Positions 8,575 through 16,523 of a stretch of 47,547 nt of DNA are shown in pieces. Position 1 is the stretch's first letter. Each line of letters opens with the position of its first letter. The notes beneath the pieces are model-generated. The model was not told the origin of the DNA. It saw only the letters and a list, made by a program, of their open reading frames with translations, and did not search any database. This DNA comes from an uncultured Lachnospiraceae bacterium (lineage in GTDB: Bacteria > Bacillota > Clostridia > Lachnospirales > Lachnospiraceae), in contig CAMNRH010000024.1 in the NCBI GenBank assembly GCA_946552115.1, positions 1 through 47,547 of the forward strand, written 5' to 3'. A program made the translations under genes and the position numbers.

Positions 8575-10347
8575 CTACCCGTTCTTTTCAATTACACTAT
8601 TATAAAAATCATCAATGTCTTTCTTATAAAAGTCCAGCATCTGCAGGTTGTCATTCGGAACATCATATTTAATTGCGATTACCTTTTCAAAAATACCCTC
8701 CGCCTTCAAAACAGACATCGGCATTCCCACAGCTACAAGCTTTCTCGCCTTTTTATATAAATACAGAATTACATCCATCATACGGAACTGCTTCTCCATA
8801 GATACGCATGTATCATCCTTATGGAAAGCGTTCTGCTGCAGAAAACCAAGACGGATAACCTTTGCAATTTCCAAAATCAGCTTCTGATCGTCCGGAAGCA
8901 CATCTCCTCCGATAAGCTTTACGATTTCCATCAGACTGCTTTCCTGATTCAGAATCGTCATCATTCGGTTTCTGTAATCTACAAATTTCGGAGACACATT
9001 GTCCGCATACCAGCCTGCCAAATCCGGAAGATACTCACTGTAGCTTGAAAGCCAGTGAATCGCCGGGAAATGCCTTGAATAAGCAAGTGACTTATCCAGT
9101 CCCCAGAAACACCTTACGAAACGCTTCGTATTCTGCGTAACAGGCTCGGAAAAGTCTCCGCCCTGAGGGGATACCGCACCGATAATCGACACGGAACCCG
9201 TCTCTCCGTTCAGCGTCTGCATCATCCCCGCCCGCTCATAGAACGCAGACAAACGGGAAGCCAGATATGCCGGAAAGCCTTCCTCCGCCGGCATTTCCTC
9301 CAGACGCCCGGACAGCTCACGCAGAGCCTCCGCCCAACGAGAAGTAGAATCCGCCATAATCGCTACGTCATATCCCATGTCACGGTAATATTCCGCCAAT
9401 GTGAGTCCCGTATAAATAGACGCTTCACGGGCTGCAACCGGCATATTGGACGTATTGGCAATCAATGTTGTTCTGTCCATCAGCGGATTTCCCGACCTCG
9501 GGTCTACCAGCTCCGAAAACTCCTCAAGAACCTGCGTCATCTCGTTTCCGCGTTCTCCGCATCCGATATAGATAATAATATCTGCATTCGCCCATTTTGC
9601 AATCTGATGCTGTGTCATCGTCTTTCCGGTTCCAAAACCTCCCGGAATTGCCGCCGTTCCTCCCTTTGCAATCGGGAACATCGTATCCAGAATACGCTGT
9701 CCTGTAACAAGCGGCTCATTTGCCGAATATCTGTGATGCACCGGCCTCGGTACACGAATCGGCCAGCGCTGCGCCATAGACAGCTCTTTCTTTTCACCGT
9801 TCGCCAGCTCCACAACTACGAGCGTATCCTGAATGGTATACCGCCCGTCCGGTACGACGGATACTACCGTACCTTCGATTTCCGGAGGCGCCATACATTT
9901 GTGTACAATCGCCCGCGTCTCCGGAACCTCTGCAATAACGGTCCCGCCGTGGACAAGGCTGCCTTTCTCTACAGTAATATGAGTATCCCACAATTTTTCC
10001 GTATCAAGGGAATCTACACTGACACCCCTTGTAATAAACGCTCCTCCGCTCTCGGCAATTCTCTCAAGCGGACGTTCAATACCGTCAAAAATATTATTCA
10101 GAATTCCCGGCGCCAGCGTAACAGACACTGCCGATCCTGTTGCTTCAACAATTTCGCCGGGGCGGAGTCCCGATGTCTCTTCATACACCTGAATCGTCGT
10201 TATGTCCTTGTCCAGAGAAATAACCTCGCCAACCAGGCGTTCCTTTCCAACATGAACCATCTCGGACATCTTAAATCCGGTCTTTCCTTTCAGATAGATA
10301 ACGGGACCGTTGATACCATATATTTTACCAGTCTTTTTACTATCCAA
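8575..10347 (-). CDS. ntpA: V-type ATP synthase catalytic subunit A
   Basis: Catalytic head subunit. The P-loop GGFGTGKT lies near residue 230 and is preceded by the long A-type insertion (residues about 110-190) absent from F-type beta. [13 protein letters not shown] and [14 protein letters not shown] carry the catalytic Glu/Arg region. I place the start at TTG 10347 ([16 protein letters not shown]...): GGGAGG lies 8 nt upstream and the resulting 590 residues match the usual family length, while longer readings from 10416 extend into ntpE. The TTG overlaps the ntpE stop by 8 nt, so translation is likely coupled. Confidence 0.95.
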   Translation of the reverse strand: MDSKKTGKIYGINGPVIYLKGKTGFKMSEMVHVGKERLVGEVISLDKDITTIQVYEETSGLRPGEIVEATGSAVSVTLAPGILNNIFDGIERPLERIAESGGAFITRGVSVDSLDTEKLWDTHITVEKGSLVHGGTVIAEVPETRAIVHKCMAPPEIEGTVVSVVPDGRYTIQDTLVVVELANGEKKELSMAQRWPIRVPRPVHHRYSANEPLVTGQRILDTMFPIAKGGTAAIPGGFGTGKTMTQHQIAKWANADIIIYIGCGERGNEMTQVLEEFSELVDPRSGNPLMDRTTLIANTSNMPVAAREASIYTGLTLAEYYRDMGYDVAIMADSTSRWAEALRELSGRLEEMPAEEGFPAYLASRLSAFYERAGMMQTLNGETGSVSIIGAVSPQGGDFSEPVTQNTKRFVRCFWGLDKSLAYSRHFPAIHWLSSYSEYLPDLAGWYADNVSPKFVDYRNRMMTILNQESSLMEIVKLIGGDVLPDDQKLILEIAKVIRLGFLQQNAFHKDDTCVSMEKQFRMMDVILYLYKKARKLVAVGMPMSVLKAEGIFEKVIAIKYDVPNDNLQMLDFYKKDIDDFYNSVIEKNG

Positions 10348-10927
10348 TTCCCGTACCTCCCTTGAATGCAAACCTGTCATATTCTCTCTCGACAGCGCCC
10401 TTAAAGGCGTAATCAATCAGAATGTTTCTCTCATGAATGACTGCCCGCACACCGCCTGTAAAATCTTCCTTACTCACAGTCAGGGACATGCCGGTATGCT
10501 CCTCCAGAAATTCCTTTTTATCTTTGTCCGACGGATTAATATAAAGCGTCATAGCCTCTCCATTTGCGAACTTTGCCGCTTTCTCAACATAAGAAATAAG
10601 AAGCTTTTTATAAGCCTCCGTCTTCATATACTCATGAAGACGTTCATTCACTTCCTCAAATAACTGTTTTTTCAATCGTTTCTGAGTTTTCCCAAACTCC
10701 CGCTTAAGCTCCAGCTGTGCTTTGGAGGCAGCCATACTAAGCTGCTGTCTTGAACCCGTTATCTCTGCCTTGATTCTCGTCTCAGACTGCCGGAGTGCTT
10801 CCGCCCGGTGCTGTTCATTTATATTTTCAAGTGCTTTTCTATGCTGCTCCATAATTGTATTTGCCTGCATTCTCGCCTCCAGCATAGCCGCATCCTTAAT
10901 ATGCTCTATCTTCTCTTGCTGCGTCAA
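10340..10927 (-). CDS. ntpE: V-type ATP synthase subunit E
   Basis: Peripheral-stalk subunit E. The N-terminal half is a long charged helix (residues about 1-95) that pairs with subunit G. The C-terminal globular part (SKEDFTGGVRAVIHERNILIDYAF) binds the head. The best start is TTG 10927 with GGAAGG 8 nt upstream; GTG at 10936 is possible but its SD would be too close. It overlaps ntpA at the 3' end. Length about 195 residues, normal for the family. Confidence 0.9.
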   Translation of the reverse strand: MTQQEKIEHIKDAAMLEARMQANTIMEQHRKALENINEQHRAEALRQSETRIKAEITGSRQQLSMAASKAQLELKREFGKTQKRLKKQLFEEVNERLHEYMKTEAYKKLLISYVEKAAKFANGEAMTLYINPSDKDKKEFLEEHTGMSLTVSKEDFTGGVRAVIHERNILIDYAFKGAVEREYDRFAFKGGTGIG

Positions 10928-10958
10928 GCCTATCACCTTCCTTCACTTTTCCTATGCA

Positions 10959-11267
10959 TTACAACTTAAGTCCAATCGCTTCATTTACATAAGATGTGAT
11001 AAAATCCTTTTTACGTCCGGTTCCGTGCCTGTCAGGAATCTCGATAAGGAGCGGAATTGTCCGCTCAAGCCTTGCCTCGTCAATCAAATCCGGAAACTCG
11101 CGCCCAAACTTCTCCGTCAGAAGAATAATTCCGATTGTCGCATCATTCATAGCGCTTTCCAACGCCTCCCGAAGCTCGCTGCGCTCATGCACTACTACGC
11201 CGTCCACTCCGGCAAGCCTCATTCCTGTCAGTGTATCGATATTATCACTGATTAAATACATCTTCAT
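10959..11267 (-). CDS. ntpF: V-type ATP synthase subunit F
   Basis: Small central-stalk subunit of 102 residues with the Rossmann-like pattern MYLISDNIDTLTGMRLAGVDGVVV and IGIILLTEKFGREFPDLIDE. Subunit F binds subunit D at the base of the rotor. It starts one base after the ntpK stop, and the SD lies inside the end of ntpK. Here F lies directly after K, whereas in Enterococcus it follows C. Confidence 0.93.
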   Translation of the reverse strand: MKMYLISDNIDTLTGMRLAGVDGVVVHERSELREALESAMNDATIGIILLTEKFGREFPDLIDEARLERTIPLLIEIPDRHGTGRKKDFITSYVNEAIGLKL

Positions 11268-11268
11268 C

Positions 11269-11703
11269 TTACAGATTACCTAAAATCATGAAAGAAATGA
11301 TAAGGCCATACAGGCAGACACCCTCTGCAAGACCAACAAAAATCAGTGACTTACCAAGCACACTGGAATCCTCGCTGATTGCTCCAAGTGCAGCGCTTGC
11401 TGCGCTTGCAACGGCCAAACCGCCGCCCACACATGACATACCGGTTGACAGTGCGGCTGCAATATACCCGAGTCCTGTTGACATTCCGGCTGCTTTCTCC
11501 GCCGTCTCGGCAGCCTGTACCGGATTTCCTGCAAACAGCATAATTGCCGCAATCGCAAACGAGCCAAAATAAAACACTACATTTGCCCCAAGCGCTCTCT
11601 TATAACGCTTCTTATTCTTCTCACCAATCAGATAATAACCAAACGGGATGATAATTCCCAGCACCAGAGCTGCTATTAATAATAATTTCACTGTTAAAGA
11701 CAT
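11269..11703 (-). CDS. ntpK: V-type ATP synthase subunit K (proteolipid)
   Basis: Membrane rotor-ring subunit of 144 residues with four predicted helices (about 4-27, 40-60, 77-105, 114-141). Only the second hairpin carries an ion-binding carboxylate: Glu126 in FVGLAEGVCLYGLIISF. The first hairpin has no acidic membrane residue, so the ring would have one site per four helices, as in Enterococcus NtpK. The Gln that helps bind Na+ in E. hirae appears to be Gly in an eye alignment (GMSCVGGGLAVASAA). This leaves H+ versus Na+ open. A strong AGGAGG precedes the ATG. Confidence 0.93.
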   Translation of the reverse strand: MSLTVKLLLIAALVLGIIIPFGYYLIGEKNKKRYKRALGANVVFYFGSFAIAAIMLFAGNPVQAAETAEKAAGMSTGLGYIAAALSTGMSCVGGGLAVASAASAALGAISEDSSVLGKSLIFVGLAEGVCLYGLIISFMILGNL

Positions 11704-11735
11704 AATTTTATTCCTCCTAGTATTTGTATAAGATT

Positions 11736-13667
11736 CTATAATTGACTCTGTTTATTAAACGGCTGAAACTCACGTCCGCTTCCTTTATAGAAACGGCTGA
11801 ACATTTCATAATATTCCAGACGGAGCACCTGAATTCCTACAATCAGTCCTTCAAGTCCGCACACAAGAATATTTCCGAGAATAATGACTATCCAATTTGT
11901 ATGCCCCTGCGGAACTCCGGACAGCATCAGCACAACCTCCATCATAGCCGCATGGCTGACCGCAAATGCACCGATTCTGATATAGGATATCGTATTCGAA
12001 AAGTAACTCAGCATTGTCTCGAACAGCTCGAAAAACGCCTGTACGATAAACATTCCCTTACTTTCTTCCATCTTCTTTTTCCTCTTCTGCACAAGATTTC
12101 CGAGAGGCTCTTTAAAGACAAAGCAGAGCACCGGACCGCCCAGGAAAAGCAGTATCAAAATATTGCCCGGAAGTGTATGCCCCGTCATATACAGCACAAT
12201 GGTAAGTACAAGAAATCCGTAAAATATAAGTCCCGCCAGCCCATTGTGGGAAAACAGCATATTCTCCAAATCATGCGACTTTGCCGCATTCAATATATTA
12301 AATACCATAACAAGAAGATTAAGCGCCATACCAAATGCCACCGCAATCACAAATACGGTATTCAGCTGGCCGATAAACGGAAGATTTGACATTGCCTCCG
12401 CCGGCCTCAGCCATCTTGCCTCAATAATATCCTCAAATCCGAATATGCTTCCGAACATAAATCCAAAAAAGGCCGAGAACACTCCTGCAATCGAAATAAT
12501 CCCCGCAAGATTTATCTTTTTTGTCAGGTACAAAAGGCCTCCGAACACAAACAGGCACAACCCCTGCCCTACGTCTCCGAACATTGCGCCGAAGATAAAG
12601 GTATACGTAAGCGCCACGAACATCGTTGGGTCCAGCTCATTATGAGCCGGAAGGCCATACATCTGTATAAACATCTCGAATGGCTTGAAAAATTTCGGAT
12701 TTTTAAGCCTGGTAGGCGGCTGCCCAAAATATTTCTCCCGGTTCTCCTCAACCATCACAAAAATTTTGCTGTCGCCCTCAACCTCTTTCATAAATTTTTC
12801 TACATCCTCTTCGCCCATCCAGCCGCATAAGATATAGGATTCCGAATCCTCCTCCTCAATTCTTGCCGCTTTCTTACGGACGTCAAAGTTTGCAGCCATT
12901 CTTTCCAGACATTTTCTTGCTCCCAGAAGTTTTTCGCCGTGGCTGTTGACAAGATTTTCAATCTCCTTATCTACATCCTCAATCTGCTTCTGCGTATCCT
13001 CCATATCCTGACGAAGATTCTGACACGCCGTTTCCGGCGTTCCCATATAAATATCCCCGAGAGAAATCCTCTCAAAATGAAGAGAATTAAATACCGAATC
13101 CACTTTACCGGCATCGGTATTCGCCATGACATAACATCCATAAACGTAATTTTCGTTTCTCGTTCCCTCTAAGAAAAGCGCGTTCAAATCCCCAAACAGA
13201 TACTTTTCAAGCCTTCTGTAATAATCAGTTCCGATTTTACCGAACCGTACCTGCATATACTGGTACTTCATAACCTTTCCGACATCAAGCTCCAGCGGTC
13301 TGAACGGTTCCAACAGAGCCGCATTTTCAAGCAGCTCATCCTTTTTCTTCTTAAGAAGCTCTTTTTTCTCAAGAAGCTCCAGATACTCATGATTAATATC
13401 CCGTATGAGTGCCAGAATCTCATCTTTTCCCATAGAAAGATCTGCCCGGAACTCCTTATCCGGCAGCAAGCCGGCAAACTGCTCTGCCTTGGCAAGCGGA
13501 TCCTTATACGGATTCACCTCCACAAAAGGCAGAAGATTTTCTGTAGTTTTAAGCTCCGTGGCCGCATTTTCAAGCTGCATATCATATTTGGAAAGATAAA
13601 CCTCGCAAACACGATCAATATCCGTTCTCGGACCACTGATGCTTAAAAACTTCATCTTTACAATCAC
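11736..13667 (-). CDS. ntpI: V-type ATP synthase subunit I (stator, a-type)
   Basis: Membrane stator subunit forming the ion half-channels. The N-terminal ~330 residues are cytoplasmic with coiled coil (LLEKKELLKKKKDELLENA). The C-terminal half has seven to eight membrane helices ending in IVGIQVLRLEYYEMFSRFY, which carries the conserved essential Arg. The start is GTG 13667 (MIVKMKFLSISGPRTDIDRV...): AGGAGG lies 9 nt upstream, the residues match the family N-terminus, and the GTGA overlaps the ntpC stop by 4 nt. Length about 643 residues. Confidence 0.95.
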   Translation of the reverse strand: MIVKMKFLSISGPRTDIDRVCEVYLSKYDMQLENAATELKTTENLLPFVEVNPYKDPLAKAEQFAGLLPDKEFRADLSMGKDEILALIRDINHEYLELLEKKELLKKKKDELLENAALLEPFRPLELDVGKVMKYQYMQVRFGKIGTDYYRRLEKYLFGDLNALFLEGTRNENYVYGCYVMANTDAGKVDSVFNSLHFERISLGDIYMGTPETACQNLRQDMEDTQKQIEDVDKEIENLVNSHGEKLLGARKCLERMAANFDVRKKAARIEEEDSESYILCGWMGEEDVEKFMKEVEGDSKIFVMVEENREKYFGQPPTRLKNPKFFKPFEMFIQMYGLPAHNELDPTMFVALTYTFIFGAMFGDVGQGLCLFVFGGLLYLTKKINLAGIISIAGVFSAFFGFMFGSIFGFEDIIEARWLRPAEAMSNLPFIGQLNTVFVIAVAFGMALNLLVMVFNILNAAKSHDLENMLFSHNGLAGLIFYGFLVLTIVLYMTGHTLPGNILILLFLGGPVLCFVFKEPLGNLVQKRKKKMEESKGMFIVQAFFELFETMLSYFSNTISYIRIGAFAVSHAAMMEVVLMLSGVPQGHTNWIVIILGNILVCGLEGLIVGIQVLRLEYYEMFSRFYKGSGREFQPFNKQSQL

Positions 13668-14710
13668 TGTGCAACACCTCCTAAATAGCCTAACGTATCT
13701 CCCCTTGACAATCCATACCGGATACACTCAAGAACGGTTGTAATTTTATTTATCTCCTCTTCTTTCAAAAATAAATACGTATTAATCGTAGCAATGGAAT
13801 ACGGATCCCTGCGTCTGTCGGTCAAATACAATGCCCGCAATACATCCTTGTATTTCTGTTCAATTGTCCTTGAGTCATCCAGCCGATATCGCCTGGAATA
13901 ATAGGTAGATGCTACTCTGTGCTCGAACTCCTCTACCGTAGGCGCCTCTACCAGTGCCTTAAAATCCTCCACTGTCAAACGGTAATGATAAGGGATCGTA
14001 AGAGCATATATATCCGGCGCCAGCATATTATAATATTTCTTTGCACGATACATCCATTGTATGTTCAAAAGATCAATTTTGGTTCCGAAATCCTTAAGAA
14101 ACATATCCCTTTCCGTTCCCTCAAGAAGCTTTCTTTCCTTTCTCCACATCGTAGAGAAATAATATAAATCCAGTGCCAGATCATAATCAAAAAGTGTCGC
14201 CTCTTCGGAATCCTGTATTTTGCTCAGGGCATGATAATACTCTGTTCCCTTTAAGTTTTCCACCAGCTCGCCGATATTACCGGAGGTAATCAGCTTATCA
14301 ATCGACAGATCAGAATATCTGTCAAAAAACCGCTTTTTATATTCCAAATCAAACGGAGCGGTGTAATGGTTAAATACGATACGCAGGCAATAATTGATCA
14401 AATCCACCTCATACCGTTTCCAGTAAAGCCGCAGGAACTTCTTCTGCCGGATTCCCGCAAACCGGAAAATTCTCGAATAATCATCAAACAGCGACTGATA
14501 AAGCACTTTCTCCACATTTCCCCTGTGATACAGGGAAACATCCATCTCATTGATATATTCCGCATACGCAGGCTTGCCCTTTAAATATTCAATCGCTTCC
14601 GGGACACTCTTAAGTCCGGCAATGTCCTCAAAATCCTGCTGTGTCAGAAGCTTTGACTGCATGGCACGGATTTTCGTGACAATTCCACTATATAACATAA
14701 GGTTTCCCAT
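13664..14710 (-). CDS. ntpC: V-type ATP synthase subunit C (AC39-like)
   Basis: 348-residue AC39/V0D-type subunit that links the central stalk to the K ring. Family features are the N-terminal YSGIVTKIRAMQSKLLTQQDF, FRFAGIRQKKFLRLYWKRYEVDLINYCLR in the first third, and the C-terminal EINKITTVLECIRYGL. It starts 3 nt after the subunit G stop and shares 4 nt with ntpI. Placing C before I and K, with F and E after, is a clostridial arrangement distinct from the Enterococcus order. Confidence 0.92.
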   Translation of the reverse strand: MGNLMLYSGIVTKIRAMQSKLLTQQDFEDIAGLKSVPEAIEYLKGKPAYAEYINEMDVSLYHRGNVEKVLYQSLFDDYSRIFRFAGIRQKKFLRLYWKRYEVDLINYCLRIVFNHYTAPFDLEYKKRFFDRYSDLSIDKLITSGNIGELVENLKGTEYYHALSKIQDSEEATLFDYDLALDLYYFSTMWRKERKLLEGTERDMFLKDFGTKIDLLNIQWMYRAKKYYNMLAPDIYALTIPYHYRLTVEDFKALVEAPTVEEFEHRVASTYYSRRYRLDDSRTIEQKYKDVLRALYLTDRRRDPYSIATINTYLFLKEEEINKITTVLECIRYGLSRGDTLGYLGGVAQ

Positions 14711-14713
14711 ATC

Positions 14714-15025
14714 CTACACCTCAATAATCTTTTTTAAAAGCTCCTCGGCATATGCCGCATGATGCTCTTCAAAATCCCTTTTCAGATTTTCAATCGCAAA
14801 ACTGTTCTTTCCACGCTGCTCCTGAAGAAGTGTTTTCATCTTTTCTTCATTTTCCCGGCGAATTTCTTCAACCCTTTGCCGTGTCCTCGCCTCTGTTTCA
14901 TTATCAAACTCCTCCCGCTGTATTTGAAGCTCTCTGGCAATCTCCGCTTTCTGCTCCTGTGCATGCCTTACAATCGCCTCTGCCGTCTCTTCAATTTCAG
15001 CAAGCTTCTCAATAACAGAATCCAT
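14714..15025 (-). CDS. V-type ATP synthase subunit G/H-like (peripheral stalk coiled coil)
   Basis: First gene of the operon. The start at 15025 (MDSVIEKLAEIEETAEAIV...) fits the family and has a GGGGGCG site; the upstream ATG at 15049 has none. The 103-residue product is one long amphipathic charged helix (EEIRRENEEKMKTLLQEQRGK), as expected for the stalk partner of subunit E. Assignment rests on helix pattern, size and position in the operon. An AT-rich region of about 150 nt precedes it; a weak minus-strand promoter (TTGCAC/TTTTAT) can be drawn there but is not convincing. Confidence 0.85.
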   Translation of the reverse strand: MDSVIEKLAEIEETAEAIVRHAQEQKAEIARELQIQREEFDNETEARTRQRVEEIRRENEEKMKTLLQEQRGKNSFAIENLKRDFEEHHAAYAEELLKKIIEV

Positions 15026-15171
15026 ACGCCGCCCCCATTTCTTCTTCATTTTATAGTAATTCGCAAATATAATAATACTACTTTTTCTTCAAAATACTAT
15101 CGTGAAAATTAACAAAAAAAATAAAATTTAAAACAGTAAAAAAGTGCAATTTCCCGTAAAAAAACCTCTAT

Positions 15172-15211
15172 TTGACTTTGCGCTTCCGATAGGGTATGAT
15201 TGGCGAAAGAT
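15172..15211 (+). promoter_or_regulatory. Promoter of trmB
   Basis: TTGACT, a 17-nt spacer, and TATGAT on the plus strand, ending about 40 nt upstream of the trmB start codon. It faces away from the V-ATPase operon. Confidence 0.65.
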
Positions 15212-15246
15212 ATCCTTAAAATAATATGATAATGGGAGTGCTGATG

Positions 15247-15936
15247 ATGAGATTAAGAAATATCCCCCGCGCCGACGAGGTCTTAAGACAAAGCCCTTTT
15301 GTAATAAAAGATGCGGCCGTATATACGGGCAGATGGTCTGCTGAAATTTTCCAAAATAATAATCCCATACATCTGGAAATCGGAATGGGAAAGGGACAGT
15401 TCCTGCTTGCTCTGGCACAGCAGAATCCGTCTGTCAATTATATTGGTATTGAACGTTATTCGAGCGTCCTTCTAAGGGCAATTGAAAAGCTTTCCCCGCC
15501 CCTTGACGATAACCCATATATTGCTCCCCCTAATCTCCGATTTATCTGTATGGACGCGGCAGCAATAGATACCGTCTTTGCTCCGCAGGAAATCGCCCGT
15601 ATTTACCTGAATTTTTCTGACCCGTGGCCAAAAGCAAGGCACGCCGGAAAACGGCTTACCTCTCCAGAATATTTCAGCCGATATGACCGCATTCTCCAAA
15701 CCGGAGGACAGATAGAATTTAAGACAGACAACCGAAGCCTTTTTGATTTTTCCGTAGAAACCCTTAACGGATCCGGGCAATGGAAAATTGACGCGCTCAC
15801 TTATGACTTACATCATGACTCCTCCATGAATTCCGGAAATATCATGACAGAATATGAAGAGAAATTTTCTTCCTTGAACAATCCAATCTACAAGTTGATT
15901 GCAAAAAGACAATCAGATTCTCTTTCCTGCATATAA
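15247..15936 (+). CDS. trmB: tRNA (guanine-N7)-methyltransferase
   Basis: SAM-dependent enzyme forming m7G46 in tRNA variable loops. Signatures are LEIGMGKGQFLLALA (SAM loop, residues about 45-59), GIERYSSVLLRAIEK, and the diagnostic YLNFSDPWPKARHAGKRLT (about 125-143), with FKTDNRSLFDFSVE after. The MRLRNIPRADEVL start is typical. Two ATGs (15244 and 15247) follow GGGAG; 15247 has the better spacing. Length 229 residues, normal. It is transcribed alone or with the short ORF and thioredoxin that follow. Confidence 0.96.
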   Translation: MRLRNIPRADEVLRQSPFVIKDAAVYTGRWSAEIFQNNNPIHLEIGMGKGQFLLALAQQNPSVNYIGIERYSSVLLRAIEKLSPPLDDNPYIAPPNLRFICMDAAAIDTVFAPQEIARIYLNFSDPWPKARHAGKRLTSPEYFSRYDRILQTGGQIEFKTDNRSLFDFSVETLNGSGQWKIDALTYDLHHDSSMNSGNIMTEYEEKFSSLNNPIYKLIAKRQSDSLSCI

Positions 15937-15968
15937 TAATAGTAAGAAATCAATTCCGTGAGGCCGTA

Positions 15969-16118
15969 ATGGGTAAAAAACATAGAAATATATGGAAGCA
16001 CAAGCTCTGTGCGCTGACCTACAGAAAAAGAAAATTATCCCGGCATCTGTCCTGCTTCAGGCGGAGCTTCTGCGAGCTCTACAATCTTCTGAACCCAGAC
16101 ACGGACTGCCGGAAATGA
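15969..16118 (+). CDS. Small basic Cys-containing ORF (49 codons), hypothetical
   Basis: An open frame between trmB and the thioredoxin gene with ATG preceded by GTGAGG at 5 nt. The predicted peptide is strongly basic (MGKKHRNIWKHKLC...) with four cysteines and no membrane segment. It ends 22 nt before the thioredoxin ATG and is in the same direction, so it could be a cotranscribed small protein. I do not recognise a family. The spacing and SD are suggestive only, and it may be non-coding. Confidence 0.3.
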   Translation: MGKKHRNIWKHKLCALTYRKRKLSRHLSCFRRSFCELYNLLNPDTDCRK

Positions 16119-16140
16119 AAGGAAAGAAAGGTTGATACTC

Positions 16141-16464
16141 ATGCTGCATTTGACAGCAAAAAATTTTGAAATAGAGGCAAAGCATGGACGGCTTCCTGTT
16201 GTTGTTATGTTCTATGCGGGCTGGTGTGGAAAATGTGCAATGATGAAGCCCGTTGCGGAGGATATTGAAAAAAAATATCTCGGACGCGTCAGATTCTGCG
16301 AGGCAGACATCGACGAATCCCCGGCTCTTGCCGCCCAATACGAGGCTGACATTGTTCCCACCTTTATCTTTTTTCAGGGTACGGACATCGTCGGCATACT
16401 CCAGGGCATTATCAGTCAGGACAGCTTCGAGAAAAGAATGAAGCAGATTTTCTGTATAAAATAA
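16141..16464 (+). CDS. Thioredoxin-family protein
   Basis: 107-residue thioredoxin fold with active site WCGKC (residues about 27-31) in MFYAGWCGKCAMMKP, the cis-proline loop IVPTFIFFQG, and no signal peptide, so cytoplasmic. The Lys replacing the usual Pro in the CxxC motif is unusual for housekeeping TrxA and may change the redox potential. The start at 16141 is chosen because the upstream TTG (16132) lies too close to the AAAGG site. No thioredoxin reductase is nearby. Confidence 0.85.
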   Translation: MLHLTAKNFEIEAKHGRLPVVVMFYAGWCGKCAMMKPVAEDIEKKYLGRVRFCEADIDESPALAAQYEADIVPTFIFFQGTDIVGILQGIISQDSFEKRMKQIFCIK

Positions 16465-16468
16465 ATTT

Positions 16469-16510
16469 GGCTCCCGAAAACTTAGTGTAAATTCTAAGCT
16501 TCCGGGAGCC
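16469..16510. terminator. Bidirectional terminator between thioredoxin and glgB
   Basis: GGCTCCCG...CTTAG pairs with CTAAG...CGGGAGCC around a short AT loop, between the convergent genes. The minus strand continues into an AT-rich run, the plus strand less so. Confidence 0.65.
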
Positions 16511-16523
16511 GTTCTCACTCCTG

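Noticed and set aside
9607-10365. 252-codon plus-strand frame opposite ntpA
   Set aside because: Antisense of a well-conserved gene; Arg/Asn-rich composition is typical of shadow frames.
16057-16518. Minus-strand 153-codon frame opposite the thioredoxin
   Set aside because: Antisense shadow; the plus-strand WCGKC thioredoxin explains the sequence.
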